This document shows, piece after piece, positions 8,875-18,136 of a stretch of 64,000 nucleotides of DNA (its first letter is position 1; the number at the start of each line of letters is the position of its first letter). The position numbers were made by a program, and so were the translations under genes. Source of the stretch: Posidoniimonas polymericola (GTDB taxonomy: Bacteria; Planctomycetota; Planctomycetia; Pirellulales; Lacipirellulaceae); contig NZ_SJPO01000002.1 of NCBI RefSeq assembly GCF_007859935.1, forward strand, positions 558,001-622,000. Direction: 5' to 3'. The notes below the pieces were generated by a model. The model did no database searches, was not told the DNA's origin, and saw nothing but the letters and a program-made list of their open reading frames with translations.

Positions 8875-9849
8875 ATGCTCGAAAAACTAATCACCGAGTC
8901 CCGCAACCCGGCTTCGGAAAAGCTGGACTCTCTGTCTTCGCTTGAGCTCGTGCGGCTGATGAACAGCGAGGACGCGAAGGTCGCCGAAGCGGTGGCGCGG
9001 GAAGAAGAGCCGCTGGCCCGCGCGATCGAGGTCACCGCCGCCCGACTCGGCCAGGGAGGTCGGTTGATCTACTTCGGCGCCGGCACCTCGGGTCGGCTGG
9101 GCGTACTCGACGCCGCGGAGTGCCCGCCCACGTTCCGCTCCGATCCCGGCCAGGTGGTCGGCATCATCGCCGGCGGACACGGCGCGCTGCTCAAGGCGGT
9201 CGAGGGCGCCGAGGACGACCCGAACCTCGCCGAGCAGGACATGCGTCGGATCGACGTCGGCCCGCTCGACGTCTGTGTTGGCATCGCCACCAGCGGCCGC
9301 ACCCCCTACGTGATGGGCGGGCTCCGCTACGCGCGGTCGTGCGGCGCTTATACCGTCGCGCTGAGCTGCAACGCCGGGGCCGAGATCGCCAGCGAGGCCG
9401 ACCTCGCCATCACGCCGGTTGTCGGACCGGAGGTCGTGAGCGGTTCGACCCGGCTCAAGGCCGGCACCGCCACCAAGCTGGTGCTCAACACGCTCAGCAC
9501 CGGCGCCATGATCATGCTCGGCAAGACCTACGGCAACCTAATGGTCGACCTGCAGGCCACCAACACCAAGCTGACCGCCCGCGCCACGCGGATCGTGCGC
9601 GAGATCACCGGCCTGGAGAGCGACGCCTGCCTCAAGCAGCTCGAGGCCTGCGAGTGGGAGGTCAAGACCGCCATCGTAGCGTGGCACGCCAATGTAGGGC
9701 CGGACGACGCCCGCAAGCTGCTGGCCGCTAACGGCGGGCACATCGCCCGCTCGATCGAGAGCATCGACGGCGGCACGCCGATCGCTCCGGCGGCGCCGAA
9801 GACGGACGCGGCGAACAATGGCGCCGGCAACGGAGCCGCTTCTCATTGA
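8875..9849 (+). CDS. murQ: N-acetylmuramic acid 6-phosphate etherase MurQ
   Basis: A 324-residue product of usual family length. It starts MLEKLITESRNPAS, typical of MurQ, and contains the SIS sugar-phosphate isomerase fold with YFGAGTSGRLGVLDAAECPP (about residues 65-85) and a later GSTRLKAGTATKLVLN segment, the known MurQ hallmarks. MurQ cleaves the lactyl ether of MurNAc-6-phosphate to GlcNAc-6-phosphate and lactate in the cytoplasm. Its usual partner AnmK is the next gene, convergent. The last 20 residues are Ala/Asn-rich and look like a non-conserved tail. Confidence 0.96.
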   Translation: MLEKLITESRNPASEKLDSLSSLELVRLMNSEDAKVAEAVAREEEPLARAIEVTAARLGQGGRLIYFGAGTSGRLGVLDAAECPPTFRSDPGQVVGIIAGGHGALLKAVEGAEDDPNLAEQDMRRIDVGPLDVCVGIATSGRTPYVMGGLRYARSCGAYTVALSCNAGAEIASEADLAITPVVGPEVVSGSTRLKAGTATKLVLNTLSTGAMIMLGKTYGNLMVDLQATNTKLTARATRIVREITGLESDACLKQLEACEWEVKTAIVAWHANVGPDDARKLLAANGGHIARSIESIDGGTPIAPAAPKTDAANNGAGNGAASH

Positions 9850-10096
9850 CGGCAGACCCGCCGAAGTTGTCTGCGGCGTCGCTTCGTTTCGCGGCGGTGA
9901 CGCCACTCGAGAGCCCGTCCCAACCATGCTCGACGGGGCCATCGCCAGGACTGCAGAGGGCCCGATGCCTGCGGAGGGCCCGACGCCAGACCGCATTGCG
10001 CCTCAGGGCGGCTTCGATCACCGCTGCTCAGAGGGCCCCAATCGCCGCAGAGTAAGGGTGTTGGCACCGGTTGTCGGCGTCCCGCTCGGCGGCGTG

Positions 10097-11173
10097 CTAG
10101 AAGGCCGTGAAGCCGCCGGTGGTCGGCTCGGAGCAGCCGGTAGTCTCGGGGATGGTGAGCGGCAGTCCCCGCTGGTGCCGCACCGCCAGCCACGCGAAGC
10201 ACTCGGCCTCGAGCGTGTCGGGGCTGAGGCCGCGTTCCTGCACCGAGCGGACCTCGTCGAAGCACTCCTTGAGCATCGAGATGATCACCGGGTGGTGGAC
10301 GCCGCCTCCGGTCACCCACAGCGTTCCGGGACGCGACGGCAGCCGGCTGGCGGCCTGGCTGATCGCCTGGACCGTGACCGCGCACAGCGTGGCGGCGCCG
10401 TCCTCGACCGTCAGCATCGAGACGTCGATGTGGTCGAAGTCGTAACGGTCGGCCGACTTGGGGAGCTGCTTGTTGAAGAACGGCTCGGCCAGCGCCGCGT
10501 CCACGATCGCCTGGTCGACCGACCCCTTGAGGGCGAGCTGGCCGTCGGCGTCGTGCGACAGCCCCGCCATCTCCTGGGCCCACTCGTCGAGCAGCCCGCA
10601 GCCGGGGCCGGTGTCGCCGGCGATGATCTGGTCCTCGGGGCCGAGCCAGGTCAGGTTCGCAACGCCACCCAGGTTGAGCACGCCGACCGGGCGTTCGCAG
10701 CCCTGGAACAGGGCACGGTGGAACATCGACACCAGCGGCGCCCCCTCGCCCTGCTTCGCGACGTCGTGGCGGCGGAAATCGGACACCACCGGCAGGCCGA
10801 TCATCTCGGTCAGCAACCAGGGGTTGCCGATCTGCATGGTCAGGTGCTCTCGCGGGACGTGCCGCACCGTGTGGCCGTGGAACCCGACAATGGTCGGCTT
10901 GTTCTTGCTCTTCTTGTTCTGGGCCAGCAATTGGTTGACCGCCTCGGCGTGCAGCAGGGTGAGCTCCCGCTCGAGCCTCAGCACCTCGATCAGCGGGACG
11001 TCGTGCTGCGAGGCGTCGAGCAGCCGGGCCCGCAGCTCCGGCTCGTAGTTGATGGTCAGGCCACCGCAGAAGTCGATCTGGCTCTCGCCGTCGGTGCGGA
11101 TCAGGGCGGCGTCGACCCCGTCTCCCGAGGTGCCGCTCATCAGGCCAATCGAATCCACGAGTGCGGTCGCCAC
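10097..11173 (-). CDS. anmK: Anhydro-N-acetylmuramic acid kinase AnmK
   Basis: A 358-residue protein starting at GTG 11173 with GGAG about 11 bases upstream. The N-terminal GLMSGTSGDGVDAALI is the AnmK phosphate-binding motif, and AGDTGPGCGLLDEW is the conserved substrate loop. AnmK hydrolyses and phosphorylates 1,6-anhydro-MurNAc, the product of lytic transglycosylases, to MurNAc-6-phosphate, which MurQ then uses. It is convergent with murQ (247 bases between stop codons) and divergent from the M14 peptidase gene. Confidence 0.96.
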   Translation of the reverse strand: MATALVDSIGLMSGTSGDGVDAALIRTDGESQIDFCGGLTINYEPELRARLLDASQHDVPLIEVLRLERELTLLHAEAVNQLLAQNKKSKNKPTIVGFHGHTVRHVPREHLTMQIGNPWLLTEMIGLPVVSDFRRHDVAKQGEGAPLVSMFHRALFQGCERPVGVLNLGGVANLTWLGPEDQIIAGDTGPGCGLLDEWAQEMAGLSHDADGQLALKGSVDQAIVDAALAEPFFNKQLPKSADRYDFDHIDVSMLTVEDGAATLCAVTVQAISQAASRLPSRPGTLWVTGGGVHHPVIISMLKECFDEVRSVQERGLSPDTLEAECFAWLAVRHQRGLPLTIPETTGCSEPTTGGFTAF

Positions 11174-11492
11174 AGTAAAATTCTCCGAAGTCGTGTTGCT
11201 GCCCGGGGCGCCAACGCCGCGCGGCGCGAACCGGCGACGCCGTCACCGATGTTGTATCCTAGCGCCCCCGACCTGGGTAAGTGCAGGCGACGTGTTTCGC
11301 TTCGACCGCCACCCGGCGGCCGCGGCGGCAAAGCGCAGGACGCGACTGGTCGTCAAGACACCGCTGAACAACTGTGCAATCGCCGCCCTCGCTCGACACG
11401 ACGGACGCACGGCGCTGTTAGCATGTGCCAAGCCCCCGACCGCATCGAACTCCGTTACCCACGCACCTAGCGAACCCACGAGACCGAATCGC
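11174..11492. other. Divergent promoter region between anmK and the M14 peptidase gene
   Basis: 319 bases between two divergent start codons. An in-frame extension of the M14 reading frame runs through it but does not look like protein and overlaps anmK, so I treat the stretch as non-coding. No clear operator was found. Confidence 0.6.
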
Positions 11493-13082
11493 ATGCCTAA
11501 GGCAGCCGCCACTTGCCCGCTTGATGGCTGGACCCACGAGTCTGTCACTCACTATATCGACAGCCTCTTCGATGAGCATCCCGGCTCGGCAGAACGCAGT
11601 GTGATTGGCTCGTCCTACGAGGGCCGCCCCATCGAGATGATCAAGCTCGGCGCGGGCCCGCGTCGGGTGCTCGCCTGGGCCCAGATGCACGGCGACGAGC
11701 AGACCTACACCACCGCCGTGCTCAACACCCTCCGCGTGTTGATGGACGACCCCGAGTCGCCCCGGGCGGCTGCGGTGCTGAGCGGAGCGACGCTGATGCT
11801 GATCCCGCTGCTCAACCCCGACGGGGCCGCCCGCCGAACCCGCATCAACGCGCAGGGCGTCGACATCAACCGCGACGCCCGCGCCCCCGACACCCCCGAG
11901 GGCCGCGTGCTGCGTCAGGCCGTGCTGGAGCTGCGGCCCGACTTCGGCTTCAACCTCCACAACCAGGACCACCGCCGCTGGCTCCGCTCCGGCGAGGGGC
12001 CGGTGTCGGTCTCGCTGCTCGTGCCGCCGCCGGACGAGAGCAACTCGCAGACACCTTCGGTGGTCGCCGCCCGGCGGGTGGCGGCCTCGATCACCCAGCA
12101 CGTCAAGCCGCTGTGCGACGGGCGGGTCACCCGCTACGGGGCGTCGTACATGCCCCGGGCGTTCGGCGAGTGGGTCCAGTCGCAGGGCGTGGCGACCGTC
12201 CTCCTCGAGGCGGGCGGCTGGCCCGGCGGCGACCTCGCCGCGCTTGAGAACGCCAACTTCGAGGCCTTCTTCACCGGCCTCGAGGCGATCGCGACCGAAG
12301 CCTACCGCGGCACGCCGCCCGACGAGTACGACCACCTGCAACGCGCCAGCGGGCACGAGTCGTTCGACCTGCTGATCCATCGGGCCCGGGTGATCCAGCA
12401 CACCGGGGGGAGCGGCTCGCTGCTCGACCTGGGGATCAACAACCGGGCGAACTCCGCCATGCCGACCCGTCTGGGCGAGGCCCGCATCGACGACATCGGC
12501 GACCTGAGCGTCCACCCCCGCGACGCGTGGATCGACGCCACCGGGCAGCTCTGCCTGCCGGGACGCGTGGCCCTGGTCGATACGCCGCTCACAGAGCAGG
12601 GCGTTGCGCCAGAGCTGCTCGAGCAAGCCGCCCGCGTAGGCGTCACGACGCTGCTAGTGGGCGTCGACGGCACGAGCGAGCAGCTGGCCCTGCTCGGCAA
12701 AATTGTCGATGGGCCGCGCCCGCTGATCAATGTCGGGTTCCTGCTTCGGCCCGAGGCGGCGGGCGCGCTGCACGACGCGCCCGATTGCGTGCTCGGCGTC
12801 GCGGCGGGGCCGGCTGCCTCGGGCGTGCTAGCGGCCGCGACCATCGGCGACTGGCGGCAGGGCGCCAACCTGCTCGGGCAGTGTGTCGACGCGTCGGCGC
12901 TAGAGATCGCCCGCGGTTCGCTGGCCGATCTGGTCCTGGCGGCGCCGGCAGCGCACGGCGGCCCCCTCGATTCGATCTCGCGCGTCCTGATCGGCGGCAC
13001 GACCGTGCTGCAGGAGGGCCGCATTGTCGAGCCGGCTGCGGGCCACTGGCTCAAGCGTCGCTGCGGGCTCAACCGGGGCTAA
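11493..13082 (+). CDS. M14-family zinc carboxypeptidase fused to an amidohydrolase-like C-terminal region
   Basis: 529 residues from ATG 11493. The N-terminal half is an M14 metallopeptidase: zinc ligands H66 and E69 in QMHGDEQ, the Arg/Asn segment GVDINRDAR, the third ligand H156 in FNLHNQD, and the catalytic Glu near 239 in VLLEAGGW. The C-terminal half contains pieces resembling the composite domain of amidohydrolases: DATGQLCLPGRVALVD near 350-365 and ISRVLIGGTTVLQEGRIV near the end. It lacks an obvious metal-binding HxH, so this half may be structural. Context with murQ, anmK, spmAB and an LD-carboxypeptidase suggests cleavage of peptidoglycan peptides; that is inference. No signal peptide is visible. 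Confidence 0.8.
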   Translation: MPKAAATCPLDGWTHESVTHYIDSLFDEHPGSAERSVIGSSYEGRPIEMIKLGAGPRRVLAWAQMHGDEQTYTTAVLNTLRVLMDDPESPRAAAVLSGATLMLIPLLNPDGAARRTRINAQGVDINRDARAPDTPEGRVLRQAVLELRPDFGFNLHNQDHRRWLRSGEGPVSVSLLVPPPDESNSQTPSVVAARRVAASITQHVKPLCDGRVTRYGASYMPRAFGEWVQSQGVATVLLEAGGWPGGDLAALENANFEAFFTGLEAIATEAYRGTPPDEYDHLQRASGHESFDLLIHRARVIQHTGGSGSLLDLGINNRANSAMPTRLGEARIDDIGDLSVHPRDAWIDATGQLCLPGRVALVDTPLTEQGVAPELLEQAARVGVTTLLVGVDGTSEQLALLGKIVDGPRPLINVGFLLRPEAAGALHDAPDCVLGVAAGPAASGVLAAATIGDWRQGANLLGQCVDASALEIARGSLADLVLAAPAAHGGPLDSISRVLIGGTTVLQEGRIVEPAAGHWLKRRCGLNRG

Positions 13083-13134
13083 CAGGTCCCCTTCCGCACC
13101 GCATCAACTACCACCCACCCTCACCGACAGCGTC

Positions 13135-13908
13135 ATGCTCAACCGAATCTGGTTCTGGCTGCTCTTCATCGGGATCGTCTATGGTTTCGGCAAGGGCGTC
13201 GTGGAGTCCTACTTCCCACCCGCCGTGCCCGCCGCCGTCGAATCTGACGCCGATGCCAAAGCCGATGCCAAGGTCGATGCCGATTCGCCCGGCGAGCCGG
13301 TCGTCGTGGCCAACCCGTTCAAGCAGGCGGGCCAGAACCTCACCACCGCCGCCATCGAAGCGGCCGAGGTGTCGGTAACGATCTGCTTGAACCTGATCGG
13401 TGTGATGATCCTCTGGCTCGGCATCCTGCAGGTCGCCAAGGACGCCGGCATGGTTGACGCGCTCGCCCGGCTGCTGCGGCCGCTGATGCGGTGGCTGTTC
13501 CCCGACGTGCCCGACGGGCACCCGGCGCAGGGCGCGATGCTGATGAACATCTCGGCCAATATGCTCGGCCTGGACAACGCCGCAACGCCGTTCGGCCTCA
13601 AGGCGATGAAGGAGCTGCAGGAGCTCAACTCCGAGAAGGAGACCGCCACCAACAGCATGGCGACCTTCCTGGCGATCAACACCAGCAGCGTGACCCTCGT
13701 GCCGATCTCGGTCATCGCGCTGCGGTCGGCGGCCGGCGGCGACCCCGCGGCGCCGGTCGCGGGCATCCTGCTGGCGACCATCGCCAGCACGATCGCCGCG
13801 GTGATCGCGGTGCGTTGGCTGTCGAAGCTGCCGGCGTTCTCCGACAACCCGCCGCCGCTCGTCGCCGGGGCCGACGGCGCGTCGGGCGTTGAGGAGGATT
13901 CGGTATGA
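13135..13908 (+). CDS. spmA: SpmA-like nucleoside-recognition domain membrane protein
   Basis: Start ATG 13135 gives a membrane segment at once (MLNRIWFWLLFIGIVYGFGKG), followed by an Asp/Ala-rich hydrophilic stretch and several transmembrane helices. The Gate-domain signature ISANMLGLDNAATPFGLKAM and NTSSVTLVPISVIALR are typical of SpmA (spore maturation protein A). In Bacillus, SpmA and SpmB are needed for spore core dehydration; in non-sporulating bacteria their role is unknown. The gene overlaps spmB by 4 bases (ATGA). The Asp/Ala/Lys-rich insert near residues 38-50 looks lineage-specific. Confidence 0.9.
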   Translation: MLNRIWFWLLFIGIVYGFGKGVVESYFPPAVPAAVESDADAKADAKVDADSPGEPVVVANPFKQAGQNLTTAAIEAAEVSVTICLNLIGVMILWLGILQVAKDAGMVDALARLLRPLMRWLFPDVPDGHPAQGAMLMNISANMLGLDNAATPFGLKAMKELQELNSEKETATNSMATFLAINTSSVTLVPISVIALRSAAGGDPAAPVAGILLATIASTIAAVIAVRWLSKLPAFSDNPPPLVAGADGASGVEEDSV

Positions 13909-14474
13909 TGGAACACATCATTGAGTTTGCCGAGGTCGTCAGCCAGTGGACCATCCCGCTGGCGATGCTGCTGATCGTCGTGTGGGCGAAGATCCGCGGC
14001 GTGGCGATGTACGAGTCGTTCCTGGTTGGCGCCAAGGAAGGGTTTGGCGTGGCCGTGATGATCATGCCGTACCTGGTGGCCATCCTGGTCGTGATCAAGG
14101 TGTTCCTGGCGAGCGGCCTGTTCGACGACGCCAAGTACGTCCTCGCCGCTGGGCTACGCTTCGCGGGGGTCGAGAGCACCGAGGTGGTCGACTCGCTCGA
14201 GCTGCTGCCGCTGGCGTTCTCCAAGCCGCTCAGCGGCGGCGCGTCGCGGGGTCTGCTGGTGGAGATCTTTGACGACGAGCAGCACGGCCCCGACAGCCGG
14301 CTCGGACTGACCGCCAGCCTGATGATGGGCAGCACCGAGACCACCTTCTACGTCATCGCGGTCTACTTCGGCGCGGTCCAGGTGCGCCGCACGCGGCACA
14401 CGCTGCCGGCCTGCCTGATCGCCGACTTCGTGGGGCTGACCGCCGCGGTCATCCTCGGCTTTGTGTTGTTTTAG
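13905..14474 (+). CDS. spmB: SpmB-like nucleoside-recognition domain membrane protein
   Basis: 189 residues with at least four hydrophobic segments. The motifs LAFSKPLSGGASRG and LMMGSTETTFYVIAVYFGAV are characteristic of SpmB. It starts inside the spmA stop codon (4-base overlap) and is followed 12 bases later by the LD-carboxypeptidase, so the three genes read as one operon, probably with the M14 peptidase upstream. The pair could form a membrane transporter-like complex; the substrate is unknown, and association with murein peptides is only suggested by neighbours. Confidence 0.92.
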   Translation: MMEHIIEFAEVVSQWTIPLAMLLIVVWAKIRGVAMYESFLVGAKEGFGVAVMIMPYLVAILVVIKVFLASGLFDDAKYVLAAGLRFAGVESTEVVDSLELLPLAFSKPLSGGASRGLLVEIFDDEQHGPDSRLGLTASLMMGSTETTFYVIAVYFGAVQVRRTRHTLPACLIADFVGLTAAVILGFVLF

Positions 14475-14486
14475 GGAGTCCGCACC

Positions 14487-15434
14487 GTGACGCTGTCGAG
14501 AATCGTCCCCCCGCCGATCGCCCCCGGCGCTGGCATCGCAATGATTGCCCCCGCCAGCTCGCCCACCGCCGAGCAGGTGGCGGCCGGCGTCGCGGACCTC
14601 GAGCAGGGCGGCTACCGCGTGAAAGTGTACCGCCCGCTCAGCGCGCCGGTCGGCTACCTCTCGGGGACCGACGAGGTCCGCGCCGCGGAGGTCATGCAGG
14701 CGTTCACCGACAACGACGTCTCGGCCGTGTTCGCCGCGCGGGGCGGCTACGGCGTGGCGCGGCTGCTCGACCGGCTGGACTTCGACGTGATCCGCGCGAA
14801 CCCCAAGCCGCTGGTCGGGTACAGCGACCTCACCGCGCTGCACGCCGCCCTCGACCGGCACGCCCGGCTGGTGAGCTACCACGCGCCGAACGCCATCGAC
14901 GGGCTGTGCGGCGGCGGCAAGCTCGACCCGCCGTCGGTCGAGGCGTTCTGGCAGGCGGTCGCCGGCGAGGGCGACTACCTGCTGCCGACCGCCGCTGCCG
15001 GGGCAGAGCTGCGGACCGTTGTCGGCGGCGTCGCGGAGGGCGAGCTGGTCGGCGGCAACCTGGCCGTGCTCGCCGGACTGATCGGCACGCCCTACGAGCC
15101 CGAGCTGTCGGGCCGAGTCCTGCTGCTCGAGGACCTCGACGAGCAGCCGTACCGGCTCGATCGGATGCTGGCCCAGCTCCGGCTGACTGGCGGGCTCGAC
15201 TCGCTGGCAGGGGTGCTGCTGGGGCAGTTCACCAACTGCGGCGGCCCCGCTGATGGGACGTCGCCGTCGGCAGACGAGCTGCTCGAGCAGTACTTTGGCG
15301 GCCTTGGCGTGCCGGTTCTGGCTGGATTCCCCACCGGCCACACGGTCCCCAACCTGACGCTCCCACACGCGGGGCGGGTGCGGCTGGACGCCGATAGCCA
15401 GCGGCTGACGGTGCTGCGGGGCGGACACTGCTAG
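14487..15434 (+). CDS. ldcA: S66-family LD-carboxypeptidase (muramoyltetrapeptide carboxypeptidase)
   Basis: 315 residues from a GTG start with AGGGAG about 10 bases upstream. The S66 catalytic triad is visible: Ser in VGYSDLTALH, Glu in LLLEDLDEQPYRLDRML, His in PTGHTVPNL. Family members remove the terminal D-Ala from cytoplasmic L,D-linked murein tetrapeptides; MccF relatives cleave microcin C. Tight spacing to spmB and the presence of murQ and anmK nearby favour the murein recycling role. No signal peptide, consistent with cytoplasmic action. Confidence 0.92.
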   Translation: MTLSRIVPPPIAPGAGIAMIAPASSPTAEQVAAGVADLEQGGYRVKVYRPLSAPVGYLSGTDEVRAAEVMQAFTDNDVSAVFAARGGYGVARLLDRLDFDVIRANPKPLVGYSDLTALHAALDRHARLVSYHAPNAIDGLCGGGKLDPPSVEAFWQAVAGEGDYLLPTAAAGAELRTVVGGVAEGELVGGNLAVLAGLIGTPYEPELSGRVLLLEDLDEQPYRLDRMLAQLRLTGGLDSLAGVLLGQFTNCGGPADGTSPSADELLEQYFGGLGVPVLAGFPTGHTVPNLTLPHAGRVRLDADSQRLTVLRGGHC

Positions 15435-15713
15435 CGTCCAACAGCTAGTTTCCGCCTGCAGTATCCGCGGGTTTTCTTTCGGTCGTCTGCTGTTCTGCGC
15501 GGCCCGGAGAATTGCAATTACCCGCGCCGTAGGCATAATCAGTAGTCCTGGATTCATCACCTACGGTCTCTGCAACGCGTACCTGCCCCCGCCGCCTGGC
15601 CCTGCCCGCGATGCTCTGCTGAGCAAGAGACGCTTCCGGTCGCGAAGCGATTATCTTCCGCCGCCCGCCCGCCGGGCCCTCGAATCACGATTCCCGATCT
15701 CTAGGACGTTTGA

Positions 15714-16895
15714 ATGAGTCGTTTGTCGTTGCTTGCGAGTATTGGTTTCAGCGTGATTGGTCTCAGTGCGGCGCTGGCCGACCAGGCGGCTGCGGTCACC
15801 GACCAGGCTGCTGCGGTCACCGACGAGGCGCCGGAGAACGCCTCGCCCGCGGAGCTGATGCGGTTCATTGAAGCCGAGCCCGCGCCCCCCGCCCGCAACG
15901 CGTCCCGCGAGCAGCAGTTCCAGTTCCACAAGCGGTCGTCGTGGGCGAAGGTGCGCGCCGCCACCCGGCTGCTGAAGGTCGGCCGCAGCGAGTCGCACAT
16001 CGCCACGGCGCTGCAGGCGAAGCGGCACTACCTCGGCGTGCTGGGCCAGCTCGGCGAGCGGAAGTGCCGCGAGGATTCCGACTGCCTGTTGGGCCAGATG
16101 TGCGGGCACGACAACCAGGTCATCGCCGACACCGCCCGCCGGCTCTCGGCGTACGAGAAGCTCAACAACTGGCGTGAGCTGCCGGCCAGCGAGAAACGCT
16201 CGGTCGCCAGCGAGGCCCAGGCGCTGCTCGAGCAGGCGCCCGATTCGCTCGAGAACGTCCGCCTGGCGTCGAACGTCGCGAACGTGGCGGGCAACAGCGG
16301 CGACGAGCCGCTGGCGATTGAGCTGCTCGACTGCATGATCCCGACCTTCGACGACGCGTCGGACGCGGCGATCAAGGAGCTCGCGCCGAAGGTCGAGGGC
16401 CTCAGCCGGCGGCTCAAGCTGCCCGGCAACAAGATGCAGCTGACCGGCCACACTGTCGACGGCAGCGAGCTCGACTGGGCCGCCTACCGCGGCAAGGTAG
16501 TGCTGGTCGACTACTGGGCCACCTGGTGCGGACCCTGCATGGCCGAGCTGCCCAACCTGCGGCGGTGCTACGAGAAGTACCACCCGCTCGGCTTCGACGT
16601 GGTGGGCGTGTCGCTCGACGAGTCGCCCGAGGCGGTCGCCCAGTTCATCAAGCAGCAGCAGACCCCGTGGAAGACCCTCTGCGGCGACTCGCCCGAGAAC
16701 TCGGGCTGGAACCACCCGATGGCGGTCCGCTACGGCATCCGCCGCCTGCCGCAGGCGATCCTTGTCGACCAGGAGGGCAAGGTCGTCCACCTCAACGCCA
16801 AGGGCGACCAGCTCGAAACCCTGCTCGACAAGCTGCTAGCGGACCCGGTGGCCGAGGACGGCGGCGACGTCACCAAGTCGGTTGCCCAGCAGTAA
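15714..16895 (+). CDS. TlpA/ResA-like thiol-disulfide oxidoreductase
   Basis: 393 residues with an N-terminal signal peptide. A two-copy 21-base repeat (15780-15821) encodes DQAAAVT twice just after it. The middle region (about 50-240) is helical with Cys pairs (CREDSDCLLGQMC). The C-terminal 140 residues form an AhpC/TSA-thioredoxin domain with the redox motif WATWCGPCMAELPN and the cis-Pro segment RRLPQAILVDQEGKVV. Such proteins act in the periplasm in disulfide reduction or cytochrome maturation. Gene is monocistronic by spacing. The domain assignment is firm; the substrate is unknown. Confidence 0.9.
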   Translation: MSRLSLLASIGFSVIGLSAALADQAAAVTDQAAAVTDEAPENASPAELMRFIEAEPAPPARNASREQQFQFHKRSSWAKVRAATRLLKVGRSESHIATALQAKRHYLGVLGQLGERKCREDSDCLLGQMCGHDNQVIADTARRLSAYEKLNNWRELPASEKRSVASEAQALLEQAPDSLENVRLASNVANVAGNSGDEPLAIELLDCMIPTFDDASDAAIKELAPKVEGLSRRLKLPGNKMQLTGHTVDGSELDWAAYRGKVVLVDYWATWCGPCMAELPNLRRCYEKYHPLGFDVVGVSLDESPEAVAQFIKQQQTPWKTLCGDSPENSGWNHPMAVRYGIRRLPQAILVDQEGKVVHLNAKGDQLETLLDKLLADPVAEDGGDVTKSVAQQ

Positions 16896-16957
16896 CGGGG
16901 CGGCGCCCGACGCGGTTGCCCTGGGCACGAATCTGCCGGCGCGCGTAGAATGACGGT

Positions 16958-17917
16958 ATGAACACGCTCTGCCGCCCTGCCCTGTTGGCGATTGCCTGCG
17001 CCACGCTGCTCGCCCCGAACTCCCGGGCCGAGGGGCCCAACCCGATCGACGCCGACCGCGCGTTCGGCTACCTCGAGCAGCTCTGCGAGCTCGGCCCACG
17101 CCCCAGCGGCAGCGGCGCCATGCGGCAGCAGCAAGACCTGCTCCGCCAGCACTTCGCCCCGCTCGCCGACGACGTCGTCGACCAGCGGTGCACGGCGCCC
17201 AACCCGTTGGGCGGGCCCAAGGTGCTGATCACCAACATCATCGCCCGCTTCAACCCCGCAGCAGAAGAGCGGCTGATCGTCTGCGCGCACTACGACACCC
17301 GACCCCTGCCCGACCGCGACCCCAACCCCACTGCGGCCCGCGCGGGTCGGTTCATCGGCGCCAACGACGGCGCCAGCGGCACGGCGCTGTTGATGGAGCT
17401 GGCCCACCACCAGGAGGCGCTCGCCGGCCCGCTGGGGATCGACCTTGTGCTGTTCGACGGCGAGGAGCTGGTCTACAACGACCGCCGCGACCCCTACTTC
17501 CTCGGCAGCACGTGGTTCGCGATGCAGTACAAGAAGGGCAAGCACCCCGGCGGCAAGTACAAGTACGCCGTGCTGGTCGACATGATCGCGGATGCGGATC
17601 TGGACCTGTACTACGAGATCAACAGCTGGCGTTGGAAAGACACCCGCCCGCTGGTGCAGAGCCTCTGGAAGACCGCCGACCGGCTCGGCATTGACGAGTT
17701 TCATCCCCGCACGAAGCACCAAGCCAACGACGACCACGTGCCGCTGCACAAGATCGGCAAGATCCCGGCCTGCGACATCATCGACTTCGACTACCCCCAT
17801 TGGCACACGGAGTCGGACGTGCCGCGCAACTGCAGCAGCGAGTCGCTGGCCAAGGTCGGCTGGGTGGTGCTGGAGTGGATCAAGGCCGAGCAGGCCCAGG
17901 CCGCCGCGGGCGATTGA
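16958..17917 (+). CDS. Secreted M28 peptidase / glutaminyl cyclase-like protein
   Basis: 319 residues with a signal peptide (cleavage near residue 24). Zinc-site motifs are CAHYDTRPLPDRD, GANDGASGTALLMELA, VLFDGEELV and a late PHWHTESD, the pattern shared by M28 aminopeptidases and animal-type glutaminyl-peptide cyclotransferases. The length and the DGEE and HTESD details fit the cyclase-like branch, but I cannot separate the two activities from sequence alone. It follows the thioredoxin gene by 62 bases on the same strand. Confidence 0.88.
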   Translation: MNTLCRPALLAIACATLLAPNSRAEGPNPIDADRAFGYLEQLCELGPRPSGSGAMRQQQDLLRQHFAPLADDVVDQRCTAPNPLGGPKVLITNIIARFNPAAEERLIVCAHYDTRPLPDRDPNPTAARAGRFIGANDGASGTALLMELAHHQEALAGPLGIDLVLFDGEELVYNDRRDPYFLGSTWFAMQYKKGKHPGGKYKYAVLVDMIADADLDLYYEINSWRWKDTRPLVQSLWKTADRLGIDEFHPRTKHQANDDHVPLHKIGKIPACDIIDFDYPHWHTESDVPRNCSSESLAKVGWVVLEWIKAEQAQAAAGD

Positions 17918-18136
17918 GGCGGCGTAGCGCGGGCGACTGGACCCGCCTGGCGCGAGCAAACAGGACGCTCAGGTCCCGTATTTCAGCGGCGAACCGGGCG
18001 TCGGAGGGCGGCCGGCCCCCTCGCGTGGGGCGTTCCCTAGTCGGCGGTCCGGGGGTAAACTGTGGCCTCACAACCTGCACGAGTACCCCCCTACCACTTG
18101 CGGCTCCCGCCGCCTTTAGAATCTGGAGTTAGTCAA

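Noticed and set aside
9843..11246. A 467-codon open frame on the minus strand across anmK
   Set aside because: It overlaps anmK in another frame and its product is Arg/Pro/Gly-rich with no family signature, as expected from a GC-rich shadow frame.
11049..11492. N-terminal extension of the M14 peptidase
   Set aside because: The in-frame extension overlaps anmK and is Arg/Pro-rich; the conserved sequence starts after ATG 11493.
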